64,000 nucleotides of DNA from Neorhizobium galegae (GTDB taxonomy: Bacteria > Pseudomonadota > Alphaproteobacteria > Rhizobiales > Rhizobiaceae): NCBI RefSeq assembly GCF_017877055.1, contig NZ_JAGIPG010000001.1:992001-1056000 (forward strand). The letters run 5' to 3'. Numbering within the stretch: the stretch's first letter is position 1; every line of letters begins with the position of its first letter. A program made the translations under genes and the position numbers. Below are positions 8,731 to 17,553 of this stretch, piece by piece. The notes beneath the pieces are model-generated. The model saw only the letters and a program-made list of their open reading frames with translations. It ran no database searches and was not told where the DNA came from.

Positions 8731-9792
8731 TTACACCGCCGAAGGCCGAATTCCGCTGCGGGGCGCCGGCAGTTTCGGGCGCCCTTGCGCGATCAGCACG
8801 TTGTTCAGGAACTGCTTCGACGCCGCCTCCCAGGTGAACTTGCGGGCAAGCGTCCGGGCGTTTTCGCGCGAGCAGTGGAGTGCGGCAAGGCAGGCTTCGC
8901 GAAGATCCTCGTTGAGCGCCCCGGCGCCGGAACCTTCCTCGATGATGTCGATCGGGCCGGTGACCGGGTAGGCGGCGACGGGCACGCCGCTTGCCAGCGC
9001 TTCCAGGATCGTGTTGCCGAACGTGTCGGTCCTCGACGGGAAGACGAAGACGTCGGCCTGAGCATAGGCGCGGGCGAGGTCCTCGCCGGTTTTCATGCCG
9101 GTAAAGAGCACGTTGGGGTAGCGCTTCTGCAGGTCTGATCGGGCCGGGCCGTCGCCGACGACGACCTTGGAACCGGGCAGGTCGAGATCGAGGAAGGCCG
9201 GCAGGTTCTTTTCCACCGCGACGCGGCCGACGGTCATGAAGATCGGGCGCGGCAGGTCGAAGGGCCGCTCGTCGAGATCCATCGGGTGGAACATGGTCTG
9301 GTCGATGCCGCGGCTCCAGCGCAAGAGGTTCTTGAGGCCGAGCTTCGAAAGCTCACGCTCAAGGCTGGCGGTCGCCACCATGCAGCCGTTGCCGGCATTG
9401 TGGAACCAGCGCACGAAGCCATGCAGCCAGCGAACCGGGATGGGGAAACGCGCCGCCACGTATTCCGGAAATCGGGTGTGGTAGCTGGTCGAGAAGGGAA
9501 TGTTGTTCTTGAGGCACCAGCGGCGCGCGAGCAGACCGAGCGGGCCTTCGGTGGCGATATGCACGGCGGTCGGCATCGACGCCTGGATGGCGCTGGCGAT
9601 CTGCCAGTAGGTGGCGACCGAAAGGCGGATTTCAGGATAGGTGGGGCAGGGAACGCTGGTGAAATCCTGCGGCGTCACCATCGTCACGTCGACGCCCAGC
9701 TGGGCGAGTTCCCGATTGGTATTTTCGATCGAACGGACGACGCCGTTCACCTGAGGGTACCAGGCATCCGTCACGATGGTTATTCTTGTCAT
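8731..9792 (-). CDS. GT4-family glycosyltransferase
   Basis: A 353-residue glycosyltransferase of family GT4. It starts with the usual nucleotide-fold strand MTRITIVTDAWYPQVNGVV and carries GSKVVVGDGPARSDL and the C-terminal donor-binding stretch FPSRTDTFGNTILEALASG (Glu-x7-Glu type). The closest known proteins are GDP-mannose-dependent mannosyltransferases (MgtA type) and the Agrobacterium glycosyltransferases that make glucuronosyl- or glucosyl-diacylglycerol. A role in glycolipid synthesis at the inner membrane is therefore plausible but inferred. The start at 9792 is preferred over an upstream ATG (9837), because the family begins at the MTRITIV strand. The gene stands alone, divergent from the OsmC gene. 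Confidence 0.85.
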   Translation of the reverse strand: MTRITIVTDAWYPQVNGVVRSIENTNRELAQLGVDVTMVTPQDFTSVPCPTYPEIRLSVATYWQIASAIQASMPTAVHIATEGPLGLLARRWCLKNNIPFSTSYHTRFPEYVAARFPIPVRWLHGFVRWFHNAGNGCMVATASLERELSKLGLKNLLRWSRGIDQTMFHPMDLDERPFDLPRPIFMTVGRVAVEKNLPAFLDLDLPGSKVVVGDGPARSDLQKRYPNVLFTGMKTGEDLARAYAQADVFVFPSRTDTFGNTILEALASGVPVAAYPVTGPIDIIEEGSGAGALNEDLREACLAALHCSRENARTLARKFTWEAASKQFLNNVLIAQGRPKLPAPRSGIRPSAV

Positions 9793-9957
9793 GGAAGGCC
9801 GAACCCGGTTGCCGATCCATCCACGACTCGCGTGCAACGGAGCGTTTTCGGCCTTCTATCGGAAAAGTTTGTTACAGGCTGATGAAAGGGGCGTGTCGGG
9901 TTCAGTTGAACGGATGTCGGATCGGTGGGATCATCGATCGGCCAAGGAGGATTGCCC

Positions 9958-10365
9958 ATGATTTCGTCGACCGTCGAGCTTCGCAATGTGGCAGGAACCG
10001 AGGCGGCTCTGGGCTGGGCCGGGAGCCATACGATCGTCGTCGACCGGCCGGAGGGGAAGGCTGGCGGTCGCAATCTCGGGTTCAACGGCGGACAGTTGCT
10101 GGCGCTGGCGATCGGCGGGTGTTTCTGCAACGATCTGAGATACGCGGCGCACGAGATGAATATCGACATCGAGGATATCGCGGTCAGCGTCACCCTTAAG
10201 CTCGAGGGCACGCCGCTGATCGCCGTCGGTGCGGAGCTCGACGTCATCTGCACCTCGGGCGATGGTGCCGACACCAGGGCGCTGATCGAGCGGGCCAGAA
10301 GCGTCTGCACCGTCGCCAATTCGGTGATGCGCGGGTTTCCGGTGTCGTTCCGGGTTGCCGGCTGA
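9958..10365 (+). CDS. OsmC family protein
   Basis: A 135-residue OsmC/Ohr-like protein. Members are thiol peroxidases that reduce organic hydroperoxides in the cytoplasm. The reactive cysteine region is GGCFCND (Cys55, Cys57) and the resolving cysteine is Cys117 in SVCTVANS. There is an extra Cys98. The length is normal. A strong ribosome site, AAGGAGG, lies 7 bases before ATG 9958. Neighbours are unrelated, so regulation cannot be read from context. Confidence 0.87.
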   Translation: MISSTVELRNVAGTEAALGWAGSHTIVVDRPEGKAGGRNLGFNGGQLLALAIGGCFCNDLRYAAHEMNIDIEDIAVSVTLKLEGTPLIAVGAELDVICTSGDGADTRALIERARSVCTVANSVMRGFPVSFRVAG

Positions 10366-10398
10366 CCTCCGAGCGAGGGCAGCCGGCGCCGGGGGCGG

Positions 10399-10929
10399 TT
10401 AATCGGCGGCGATGGTGAAGTCCTGATCGAATGTCGAGGTCTGGTCACCGCTCATGTCGTGGATCGTATAGGTCAAGGTGTATTTGCCAGCCGGCGCGCC
10501 GGTCAGCGTCAGGGTGAAATCCATGGAGAATTCCATGTTGGCGTTGTGGCTCTGCAGAACATTGGTGGAGAAGGCCTTCTTGTCGAGCATGACGTCGCCG
10601 TTCGCCGCCTTGATCTTCAGGTCCGATACGAAGTTGAGTTCGTACATGTCGTGGGGAAGTTCTTTCCATCCGTAGCCGATCGGCTCGACATAGGTGATGA
10701 CCTTTTCACCCTGCTTGAAAATGCTGGACTGCTTTTCCTGATAGATGCCGTAGCCGGTGGAGGGCGCAGTGACGAAGGTCACCAGACGCTCCGTCAGGCC
10801 GAGCTTTCCCCATGCCTCATAAGTTCTTTCTTCGGCCTTGGTCAGGGCATCGATGGGGGCTGAGTGTGCAGCCTGGGATAGGGATAGGGATAGGGACAGG
10901 ACGGTCAGGACGGCAAGAGCGATACGCAT
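10399..10929 (-). CDS. Secreted protein of unknown function
   Basis: A 176-residue protein with a signal peptide (MRIALAVLTVLSLSLSLSQ, cleavage probably after AAHSA). The mature part is mostly alternating polar and hydrophobic residues with a C-terminal stretch, GAPAGKYTLTYTIHDMSGD, like an Ig-type beta sandwich. I do not recognise a family. The start is ATG 10929, with GAGGAA 5 bases upstream on the minus strand. The signal peptide is encoded partly by a tandem hexamer repeat (10875-10898). It may be a periplasmic or surface protein; no partner is adjacent. Confidence 0.7.
   Translation of the reverse strand: MRIALAVLTVLSLSLSLSQAAHSAPIDALTKAEERTYEAWGKLGLTERLVTFVTAPSTGYGIYQEKQSSIFKQGEKVITYVEPIGYGWKELPHDMYELNFVSDLKIKAANGDVMLDKKAFSTNVLQSHNANMEFSMDFTLTLTGAPAGKYTLTYTIHDMSGDQTSTFDQDFTIAAD
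10875..10898. repeat. Tandem hexanucleotide repeat inside a signal-peptide coding region
   Basis: Three exact GGGATA units and a fourth (GGGACA). On the minus strand they encode the Ser-Leu alternation of the signal peptide of the secreted protein at 10399-10929. Loss or gain of one unit would keep the frame and change the length of the hydrophobic core by two residues. Confidence 0.85.
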
Positions 10930-11082
10930 TTCATTTCCTCGTTGGGAGCAATCGTAAGCCGCCCTAACTCTTTCAGATAATGACTGAAAATTGATGTATG
11001 ACGCGCCGCCCAAAAACAAGCAGACAACGGGCGCCGATTTCGGCGTCCTTGACCGGCGTGTCCGGATACGTCCGGTGGCGTT

Positions 11083-12003
11083 TTACCCCGGCAGCAGCGC
11101 CGGGCTGATCAGGGCGCCGTGGTGGCCGATGACGACCGAGGCGACCGAGGCGCCGTAGGCGGCGGCCTGTGCCGGCGAGGTGCCGCGGACGAGGCGCGAC
11201 AGGAAGGCGCCGTTGAAGCTGTCGCCGGCGCTGGTGGTGTCGACGACCTGGTCTGTCCTGACGGAAGGGACGTGGACGGCGGAGGTGCCGGCGAAGCTCA
11301 GCGTCGCGCCCTCCGCGCCGTTCTTGACCACGACGTTCTCGACGCCGAGCGCGTGGTAGCGGGCGATGGTGTCTGCGACCGTCGCATCGCCGAAATGGGT
11401 GGTCTCGTCGTCGAAGCTTGGCAGGACGAGGGAGGCCGCCCGGGCGCCGGCCTCGATCGTCTTCAGCATGTAATCTCTGTTCGGCCAGAGGCGGGGGCGG
11501 ATGTTCGGGTCGAAGGCGACCGTCTTGCCGGAAGCCTTGGCGCGGCGCAGTTCCGACAGGAGCGTCTCGACCGCTTCGGGCGCCAGGATGCCCAGCGTGA
11601 TGCCGGAGAAATAGAGGATATCGGCAGCCTCGATCGCGGCGCGCAGATGGTCGGCATCGTCGGCGAGCTTCCTGGCGGCGGCAGTGTCGCGCCAGTAGCT
11701 GAAGGTGCGTTCGCCGTTCTTCAGCGTGATCAGGTAGAGGCCGGGCGTCTTGCCCTCGATACGGCGGATGAAGCTCGTGCCGATGCCGGCATCCCTCATC
11801 ATCGACAGCATTTCAGTGGACAGCGGATCGTCGCCGACCGCGGTGAAATAATCCACCGACCATTCGGCCGGCAGGCAGGCACGCGCGTACCAGGCGGTGT
11901 TGAACGTATCTCCGGCAAAGCCCTTGCGCAGCAGGCCTTCGCCCGCCTGCGACAGCTCCACCATGCATTCGCCAATCGAAAGAAGCCGTCCGCCCAATTG
12001 CAT
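11083..12003 (-). CDS. kdgK: PfkB-family sugar kinase, probably 2-dehydro-3-deoxygluconokinase
   Basis: A 306-residue ribokinase-type kinase. The N-terminal LLSIGECMVELSQAG is typical of KdgK, which phosphorylates 2-keto-3-deoxygluconate to KDPG for the Entner-Doudoroff pathway. The C-terminal PfkB signature is DTTSAGDSFNGAFL, with the catalytic base in AGDSF. Length is as expected. It is divergent from an alpha-glucosidase gene (150-base gap), which suggests a sugar-use locus, although no shared operator is obvious. Another PfkB substrate cannot be excluded from sequence alone. Confidence 0.82.
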   Translation of the reverse strand: MQLGGRLLSIGECMVELSQAGEGLLRKGFAGDTFNTAWYARACLPAEWSVDYFTAVGDDPLSTEMLSMMRDAGIGTSFIRRIEGKTPGLYLITLKNGERTFSYWRDTAAARKLADDADHLRAAIEAADILYFSGITLGILAPEAVETLLSELRRAKASGKTVAFDPNIRPRLWPNRDYMLKTIEAGARAASLVLPSFDDETTHFGDATVADTIARYHALGVENVVVKNGAEGATLSFAGTSAVHVPSVRTDQVVDTTSAGDSFNGAFLSRLVRGTSPAQAAAYGASVASVVIGHHGALISPALLPG

Positions 12004-12152
12004 CCCTCCCGCATCTTTTAACTCGCATAGGCCGAAGTTTCAGCCGTGGCAAGAGAGTGGTTTCGGAACGTCGCAGAGCCCTGCTTATGCGTTGTCTTTT
12101 GAACGGGGGGCACTAGGTTGGGCTGGAACATTTAAGAAAGGAGAGTCGGAAG

Positions 12153-13802
12153 ATGGCGACACAGGCAGCGAGGGCGGTCGATGCAAACTGGTGGCGCGGC
12201 GCGGTGATCTACCAGATCTATCCACGCTCCTTTCAGGACACGACCGGCGACGGGATCGGCGATATCAAGGGCATTACCGCACGCCTGCCGCATGTCGCCT
12301 CGCTCGGCGTCGATGCGATCTGGCTTTCGCCCTTCTTCACCTCGCCGATGGCCGACATGGGCTACGACGTCTCCGACTACTGCAATGTCGATCCGATGTT
12401 CGGCGCGCTTGCCGATTTCGACGAGATGATGGCGGAGGCCGAGCGGCTGGGGCTGAAGGTGATCATCGACCAGGTGATTTCCCACACGTCCGACCGGCAT
12501 CCGTGGTTCGTCGAAAGCCGCTCCAGCCGCACCAATCCGAAGGCCGACTGGTATGTCTGGGCCGACCCGAAGCCGGACGGCACGGCGCCGACCAACTGGC
12601 TGTCGATCTTCGGCGGGCCGGGCTGGGAATGGGACGGGGTGCGCAAGCAATATTACATGCACAATTTCCTGATCGCCCAGCCGGACCTCAACTTCCACAA
12701 TCCCGACGTCCAGAACGCCATGCTGGACACGGTGCGCTTCTGGCTCGATCGCGGCGTGCACGGTTTCCGGCTCGATACGGTCAACTACTATTTCCACGAC
12801 AAGCAGCTGCGCAACAACCCGCCGATGGTCTACGACACGGATGGGGCGGGCATGGAGACGGATACCAATCCCTATTCCATGCAGAACCACCTCTACGACA
12901 AGACGCAACCGGAAAATATCGGCTTCCTGAAGCGGCTGAGGGCGCTGCTTGATAGTTATGAGGGGCGTGCGACTGTCGGCGAAGTCGGTGACGGGCCGCG
13001 CTCGCTCTCCACGCTGGCGCTCTACACGACCGGCAATGACAAGCTGCACATGTGCTACACCTTCGATTTCCTAGGCCCGGCCTTCGATGCGGCCTATATC
13101 CGCAAGGTGATGACGACGGTGGCGGACACGGTCAGCAACGGCTGGGTCTGCTGGGCGTTTTCCAACCACGATGTCGTCCGCCACGTGAGCCGTTTCGCCG
13201 AGTCCCCGGCGGAGCAGGACCGTGTCGCAAAGCTGTCGATTACGCTGCTGTCAGTCCTGCGCGGTTCGATCTGCCTCTATCAGGGCGAGGAGCTGGGGCT
13301 GACCGAGGCGGAGCTTTCCTTCGAGGACCTGCGCGACCCCTATGGCATCCGCTTCTGGCCGGCCTTCAAGGGCCGCGACGGATGCCGCACGCCGATGGCC
13401 TGGGAAGCGGGGGAGCCGCATGCGGGCTTCACCACGGGTTCGAAGACCTGGCTGCCGGTTCCGGGCGAACACGCAGCCCGCGCCGTCGATGTGCAGGAGG
13501 CGCTTCCGGATTCGGTGCTGCATCACTACCGGGCGGCACTCGCCTTCCGCAAGGCGCATCCGCCGCTCATCGACGGCGACATGACCTTCCTCGACACCAA
13601 CCAAGACCTGCTTGCCTTCGTGCGCGAGAAGGGCGGCGAAAGACTGCTGTTCGTCTTCAACCTGACCCGCGAGCCGCAGAGTTTCACCCTGCCGAAACGG
13701 TTCGGCGAAAGCCTGCCGGTCAACCTGCCGGGCTTCATGTCGCGGCTCGAAAAGGGCGCGGTGAAGCTCGACGCCCTCGACGTGTTCTGCGCCCGGGTGT
13801 GA
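12153..13802 (+). CDS. aglA: GH13 alpha-glucosidase (AglA-like)
   Basis: A 549-residue cytoplasmic alpha-glucosidase of family GH13, with the oligo-1,6-glucosidase architecture. The catalytic residues can be placed: nucleophile Asp208 (GFRLDTVNYY), acid/base Glu277 (TVGEVGDG) and transition-state Asp340 (FSNHDVVR). The N-terminal WWRGAVIYQIYPRSFQD is the usual first strand. In S. meliloti the similar aglA is in the aglEFGAK operon for sucrose and trehalose uptake, but the transporter genes are absent here, so the substrate is inferred as an alpha-glucoside. A purine-rich AGGAGAG lies before ATG 12153. It ends 6 bases from the convergent GFA gene. Confidence 0.9.
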   Translation: MATQAARAVDANWWRGAVIYQIYPRSFQDTTGDGIGDIKGITARLPHVASLGVDAIWLSPFFTSPMADMGYDVSDYCNVDPMFGALADFDEMMAEAERLGLKVIIDQVISHTSDRHPWFVESRSSRTNPKADWYVWADPKPDGTAPTNWLSIFGGPGWEWDGVRKQYYMHNFLIAQPDLNFHNPDVQNAMLDTVRFWLDRGVHGFRLDTVNYYFHDKQLRNNPPMVYDTDGAGMETDTNPYSMQNHLYDKTQPENIGFLKRLRALLDSYEGRATVGEVGDGPRSLSTLALYTTGNDKLHMCYTFDFLGPAFDAAYIRKVMTTVADTVSNGWVCWAFSNHDVVRHVSRFAESPAEQDRVAKLSITLLSVLRGSICLYQGEELGLTEAELSFEDLRDPYGIRFWPAFKGRDGCRTPMAWEAGEPHAGFTTGSKTWLPVPGEHAARAVDVQEALPDSVLHHYRAALAFRKAHPPLIDGDMTFLDTNQDLLAFVREKGGERLLFVFNLTREPQSFTLPKRFGESLPVNLPGFMSRLEKGAVKLDALDVFCARV

Positions 13803-13808
13803 ATGCCT

Positions 13809-14222
13809 TTACGTCGGCGGCATATTCTCGAATTTCGGCAGGGCCGGATCGAGATGGTCCCAGGCCTGGCCGGCGGCGTGCCAGGTCACGAATTGCGGCT
13901 TGTACCGGCTCGGATCGTCGAGGCTGCCGGCGCGGATGACGAAGTAATCCGGGTGGGCGGGGAATGTCATATAGACGGGCGAACCGCAGGTGGGGCAGAA
14001 GGCCCGCCTTTTGACGGTCCCGCCGTCGCCGGTCGCCTCCCAATGGGTCGCATTGCCCTCGACCTTGACGGCAGCGCTTGCGAAGGTGAGATGGGAGGCG
14101 TGGCCGGTGCCGCTTTCGCGCTGGCACTGGCGGCACTGGCAGTCGACCATGACCGCCGGTTCGGCGGAGATTTCATAGCGAAGTGCGCCGCAGGCGCATC
14201 CGCCCGTAAAGGGGGTGCTCAT
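13809..14222 (-). CDS. GFA family zinc protein
   Basis: A 137-residue protein of the glutathione-dependent formaldehyde-activating (GFA/CENP-V) family. It has the zinc-binding cysteines in GGCACGAL, CQCRQCQRES and FCPTCGSP. Most members bind zinc and are not proven formaldehyde enzymes, so the biochemical role is open. It lies 109 bases downstream of the ArsR-SRPBCC pair in the same direction and could be part of that transcript. Confidence 0.88.
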   Translation of the reverse strand: MSTPFTGGCACGALRYEISAEPAVMVDCQCRQCQRESGTGHASHLTFASAAVKVEGNATHWEATGDGGTVKRRAFCPTCGSPVYMTFPAHPDYFVIRAGSLDDPSRYKPQFVTWHAAGQAWDHLDPALPKFENMPPT

Positions 14223-14331
14223 ATCTTGTCTCCATGGGGTGGTCCAACCGCGGACGGAAGGCGTTCGGCTGAAACCTCCGCCCCCGGTCCGGGGTTTGCC
14301 TGGATCTTGGGGCGAAGGCGGCGCCGGTGCT

Positions 14332-14865
14332 TCAGGCCGGGATGCGACGGTCGTATTCTTCCTTGAGGCGACTCCAGCCTTGCCAGAACGATTCTGGTTT
14401 GGCGCCAGTCGCCCGGGCGACCAGGATGTCGAGGTGGATGTGCCAGCCGGCGCCGACCATGACCATGTTGCGGCGATCGGAGATCCGCCGGTGGGTGACG
14501 GTGAGCAGGATTTCGCTGCCGGCCGGCTGAAGCTCGAAGCTGACCTCGCCGCGCGGCGGCCAGGAGAAGACGAGGCGATGCGGAGGCTCGAAGGCGATCA
14601 CCTCGCTCTGAATGCTGTGTTCGGCGGGAAAGCCCTCCGGCTTGCCTTCTGACGAGTCGGACAGTTCGTCGTTGCGCCAGGTGAGTTCGAAGGAGGTGCC
14701 CGCCTGTTCCGGTATGACACCCGACGCGAGCCACTGGCGGCGCAGGTCGCTGTCGGTGAGGTAGGCCCAGATCCTTTCGATCGGGCCGGGCAATCGGCGC
14801 TGGATGGTGAAGGCGAAGGGTTCGGCAACAGCGCCGTATTTGTTCAACGATGTCATGTCGTTCAT
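14332..14865 (-). CDS. SRPBCC (AHSA1-like) domain protein
   Basis: A 177-residue START-like protein of the AHSA1 type. It shows the usual beginning FTIQRRLPGPIERIWAYLTD, PPHRLVFSWPP in the middle and a C-terminal helix with SFWQGWSRLKEEYDRR. Such proteins bind hydrophobic ligands, and many are encoded with an ArsR regulator. Here its start overlaps the stop of the ArsR gene by 4 bases (ATGA), so translation is likely coupled. Ligand unknown. Confidence 0.88.
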   Translation of the reverse strand: MNDMTSLNKYGAVAEPFAFTIQRRLPGPIERIWAYLTDSDLRRQWLASGVIPEQAGTSFELTWRNDELSDSSEGKPEGFPAEHSIQSEVIAFEPPHRLVFSWPPRGEVSFELQPAGSEILLTVTHRRISDRRNMVMVGAGWHIHLDILVARATGAKPESFWQGWSRLKEEYDRRIPA

Positions 14866-15287
14866 CGGTCTTCTCCCGTTTCAGGTTCAGTTTCAGATTT
14901 CTGTGGGGCAGGGGATTTCAGCGGATTCTTCTGGAGTTCGTCCCGGGCGCTCTTTTGAGCGTCCTCCTCCCTGAGAAGGCGTTCCAGGATATCGAGCCTG
15001 TTGGTCCAGAAGCGTTCATAGAAGGTGAGCCACTCGTGGGCGGTCGCGAGCGGGCCGGGTTCGAGGCGGCAGAGATGGGTGCGGCCGTGGATCTCGCGGC
15101 GGATCAGCCCGGCGCCTTCCAGCACCTTGATGTGTTTCGAGGCCGCCGCGAGGGACATGTCGTGCGGCTCCGCCAGCTGGCTGACCGTGCGCTCGCCCTG
15201 CGCCAGTTCACGGAGCATGCGGCGGCGCGTGCCGTCGCTGAGGGCGTGGAAAACCGTGTCGATCGGATGTGTTTGTAATTCAACCAT
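14862..15287 (-). CDS. ArsR family transcriptional regulator
   Basis: A 141-residue winged-helix regulator. The helix-turn-helix is visible in LAEPHDMSLAAASKHIKVLE, with IHGRTHLCRL in the wing. It belongs to the non-metal ArsR group paired with SRPBCC genes, and no CxC metal site is seen in the recognition helix. The start ATG 15287 lies inside a perfect inverted repeat (15278-15297), and a second copy is 40 bases upstream, which strongly suggests autorepression. The frame continues upstream to a TTG, but those residues are not family-like. It is the first gene of an operon with the SRPBCC gene. Confidence 0.88.
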   Translation of the reverse strand: MVELQTHPIDTVFHALSDGTRRRMLRELAQGERTVSQLAEPHDMSLAAASKHIKVLEGAGLIRREIHGRTHLCRLEPGPLATAHEWLTFYERFWTNRLDILERLLREEDAQKSARDELQKNPLKSPAPQKSETEPETGEDR

Positions 15288-15297
15288 GTGGTTGAAT
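15278..15297. promoter_or_regulatory. ArsR operator 1, over the start codon
   Basis: Perfect inverted repeat ATTCAACCA-TG-TGGTTGAAT centred on the start codon of the ArsR gene. It shares the half-sites TCAACC-N4-GGTTGAAT with the second dyad at 15320-15335; centres are 40 bp apart, about four helical turns. Confidence 0.78.
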
Positions 15298-15319
15298 ATG
15301 CGCCTATGCCATTTTATTG

Positions 15320-15335
15320 TCAACCGATCGGTTGA
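15320..15335. promoter_or_regulatory. ArsR operator 2
   Basis: Perfect 16-bp palindrome TCAACCGATCGGTTGA, upstream of the ArsR gene, with the same half-sites and spacing as operator 1. Two in-phase copies fit cooperative binding of ArsR dimers. Confidence 0.75.
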
Positions 15336-15365
15336 ATAATTTTTAAGGAGAGAAGATCTCGCGGA

Positions 15366-15600
15366 TCAGGCTTCGGCGTAGCGGGCGGGTTCGCTTCTGA
15401 GCCGGGTGATGTCCTGGATGGGCGGGGCGCGGAACAGGCGGCGGTATTCGCGGCTGAACTGCGAGGGGCTGTCGCATCCGACCTGATGGGCGGCGGTCGC
15501 GGCGTCCATGGCATTGCCGAGGATGAGGCGCCGGGCTTCCTGCCGGCGCAGCTGTTTTTGATACTGCAGCGGGCTCATCGCCGTCACCTCGCTTCGGCTG
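15366..15600 (-). pseudogene. AraC-family regulator remnant, C-terminal end only
   Basis: The reading frame encodes the last 75 residues or so of an AraC regulator: VTAMSPLQYQKQLRRQEARR, then a second helix-turn-helix with HQVGCDSPSQFSREYRRLF. These match the end of the usual 300-residue protein. The N-terminal sensor domain and the first helix-turn-helix are missing. Upstream of about 15590 the frame continues with unrelated residues and stops near 15665. No ribosome site fits an internal start. It is most likely a decayed gene, though a short expressed DNA-binding peptide starting at 15587 (GTG) cannot be ruled out. Confidence 0.7.
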
Positions 15601-15643
15601 TCGCACAGAAAGTGGGAGTTGTCGAAACCGGTGCCGAATTCTT

Positions 15644-15772
15644 GAAACGGCGAGCGAATGGCGCATCAGGGACCGGCTCCTCCAGATCTTGGACGAAGTC
15701 CCCGACAATCCACCCATGGAAGGCGACGAGCTTCCCGAGGGTTGGATGAAGGCCAAAGGCTATCAGAAATAG
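15644..15772 (+). pseudogene. Orphan C-terminal protein fragment
   Basis: The plus strand reads a protein-like tail beginning ETASEWRIRDRLLQILDEV, continuing with DNPPMEGDELPEGWMKAKG and ending at TAG 15770-15772. The composition is that of a real C-terminus, but upstream of 15644 the frame becomes low quality and has no start. It may be the end of a gene whose front was lost in the same event that truncated the AraC gene. Family not recognised. Confidence 0.35.
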
Positions 15773-17470
15773 TCACCCGATCAGCGCAAACCTATCCACA
15801 TCCACCATGCCCTTGTCCGAAATCTTCAGGTGCGGAATGACCGGCAGCGGCAGGAAGGCGACCTGCAGGAAGGGTTCCTGGAGGGTCGTGCCGAGCGCGT
15901 AGGCGGCCTGGCGCAGGTGGTGGAGGGTATCGCGGACGGTTTCGTAGGGTTCGAGGCTCATCAGGCCCGCGATGGGCAAGGCGATTTCGCCGGTGACATT
16001 GCCATCCTCGACCACCACGAAGCCGCCGTGGATTTCGCCTAAGCGATTGGCGGCCATCGCCATGTCGTCCTCGCTGACGCCGACGACGCAGATATTGTGG
16101 CTGTCGTGCCCGACAGTCGAGGCGATCGCGCCCTTTTTCAATCCAAAACCCTGAACGAAACCATTGGCATGGTTGCCGTTCTTGCCGTGCCGCTCGATGA
16201 CCGCGACCTTGACGATGTCGCGGGCAAGATCAAGGCCGGTCTGGTTGCCAGCCGATGGCAGGCGGTAGCGGCGGTGTTCGGTGATGATCTTTCCCGGCAT
16301 CACGCCGATGACCGGCGTTTCGCCTTCGGTCACCGGAACGCCGAAATGCATCGCCTGGACGGGGCGGGCCTTGACGCTGTCGAGGCCGACCGGGGCGACG
16401 GGTTTGCGGCCGGCGAAGAGTTCGTCCGTGACCTTACGGCCGGCGGAGAGGACCATCTCGGCCTTGCAGTTTTCGAGGCTGTCGATGACGACGAGATCGG
16501 CCCGCCAGCCGGGGGCGACGAGGCCGCGGTCGCGCAGGGCGAAGGCGCGGGCGGCGGAAATCGAGGCGGCGCGGTAGACGGCGAGGGGCTCGACGCCATT
16601 CGCGATCGCGGTGCGGATCATGTAGTCGAGATGGCCCTGCTCGGCGATGTCGAGCGGATTGCGGTCGTCGGTGCAGAGGGCGAGATAGGGTGACAGCCGC
16701 TCGGTGAGGAGCGGCATCAGCGCGTGCAGGTCCTTGGAGACCGAGCCTTCGCGCACCAGGATATGCATGCCCTTGCGGATCTTTTCGAGCGCCTCTTCGG
16801 CGGTGGTGCATTCGTGCTCGGTGCGGATGCCGGCGGACAGATAGCCGTTCAGATCATTGCCGCGCAGCAGCGGCGCGTGGCCGTCGATATGGTCGCCGTA
16901 GAAGGCGTCGAGCTTGGCGAGGCAGACTGGATCCTTATAAATGACGCCCGGGAAGTTCATGAATTCCGCAAGGCCGATGACCTTCGGGTGGTCGCGGAAG
17001 GGCAGCAGCTTTTCGATCGGCAGATCGGCGCCTGCCGTCTCCAGATGGGTGGCAGGCACGCAGGAAGACAGCTGGACGCGGATGTCCATGATCGTTTCCA
17101 GCGAGGAATCCAGGAAAAATTGGATGCCCTCGGTGCCGAGCACGTTGGCGATCTCGTGCGGATCGCAGATCGCGGTGGTGACGCCGTAGGGCAGGACGCA
17201 GCGGTCGAATTCATGCGGCGTCACCAGCGAGCTCTCGATGTGCAGATGCGTGTCGATGAAACCGGGGACGACGATCCTGCCGGAGATGTCGATCTCGGTC
17301 TTGCCCGTATAGTCGCCGCAGGTGCCGACGATACGATCGCCGCAGATGGCAATGTCGGAGGCGACGAGTTCGCCGGTGACGAGATCGAAGAACTTTCCGC
17401 CCTTCAACACGATATCGGCAGGCTCGCGGCCGGTGCCCTGGTCGATGAGGGTTTCGAGGCGGGTGGTCAT
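15773..17470 (-). CDS. ade: Adenine deaminase
   Basis: A 565-residue amidohydrolase that converts adenine to hypoxanthine and ammonia in purine salvage. The metal-binding HLHIESS motif (His75 and His77) follows GFIDTH, and the C-terminal domain contains [19 protein letters not shown], typical of AdeC/Ade proteins. Length matches the family. The gene ends next to the orphan fragment at 15644-15772, and upstream is the PLP-enzyme gene in the same direction, 83 bases away, so joint transcription is possible. Confidence 0.94.
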   Translation of the reverse strand: MTTRLETLIDQGTGREPADIVLKGGKFFDLVTGELVASDIAICGDRIVGTCGDYTGKTEIDISGRIVVPGFIDTHLHIESSLVTPHEFDRCVLPYGVTTAICDPHEIANVLGTEGIQFFLDSSLETIMDIRVQLSSCVPATHLETAGADLPIEKLLPFRDHPKVIGLAEFMNFPGVIYKDPVCLAKLDAFYGDHIDGHAPLLRGNDLNGYLSAGIRTEHECTTAEEALEKIRKGMHILVREGSVSKDLHALMPLLTERLSPYLALCTDDRNPLDIAEQGHLDYMIRTAIANGVEPLAVYRAASISAARAFALRDRGLVAPGWRADLVVIDSLENCKAEMVLSAGRKVTDELFAGRKPVAPVGLDSVKARPVQAMHFGVPVTEGETPVIGVMPGKIITEHRRYRLPSAGNQTGLDLARDIVKVAVIERHGKNGNHANGFVQGFGLKKGAIASTVGHDSHNICVVGVSEDDMAMAANRLGEIHGGFVVVEDGNVTGEIALPIAGLMSLEPYETVRDTLHHLRQAAYALGTTLQEPFLQVAFLPLPVIPHLKISDKGMVDVDRFALIG

Positions 17471-17553
17471 GGCAGGCTCCTGACGCTGAATCGGTCGCCT
17501 AACCTAGCTGTTCCATGAGGAAACGGGGAGAGGCGATCGGTGCAGGCGAGATG

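Noticed and set aside
12065..12093. Possible EcfG stress promoter (GGAAC then CGTT) before the alpha-glucosidase gene
   Set aside because: The spacer is 20 bases, not the 16 to 17 expected.
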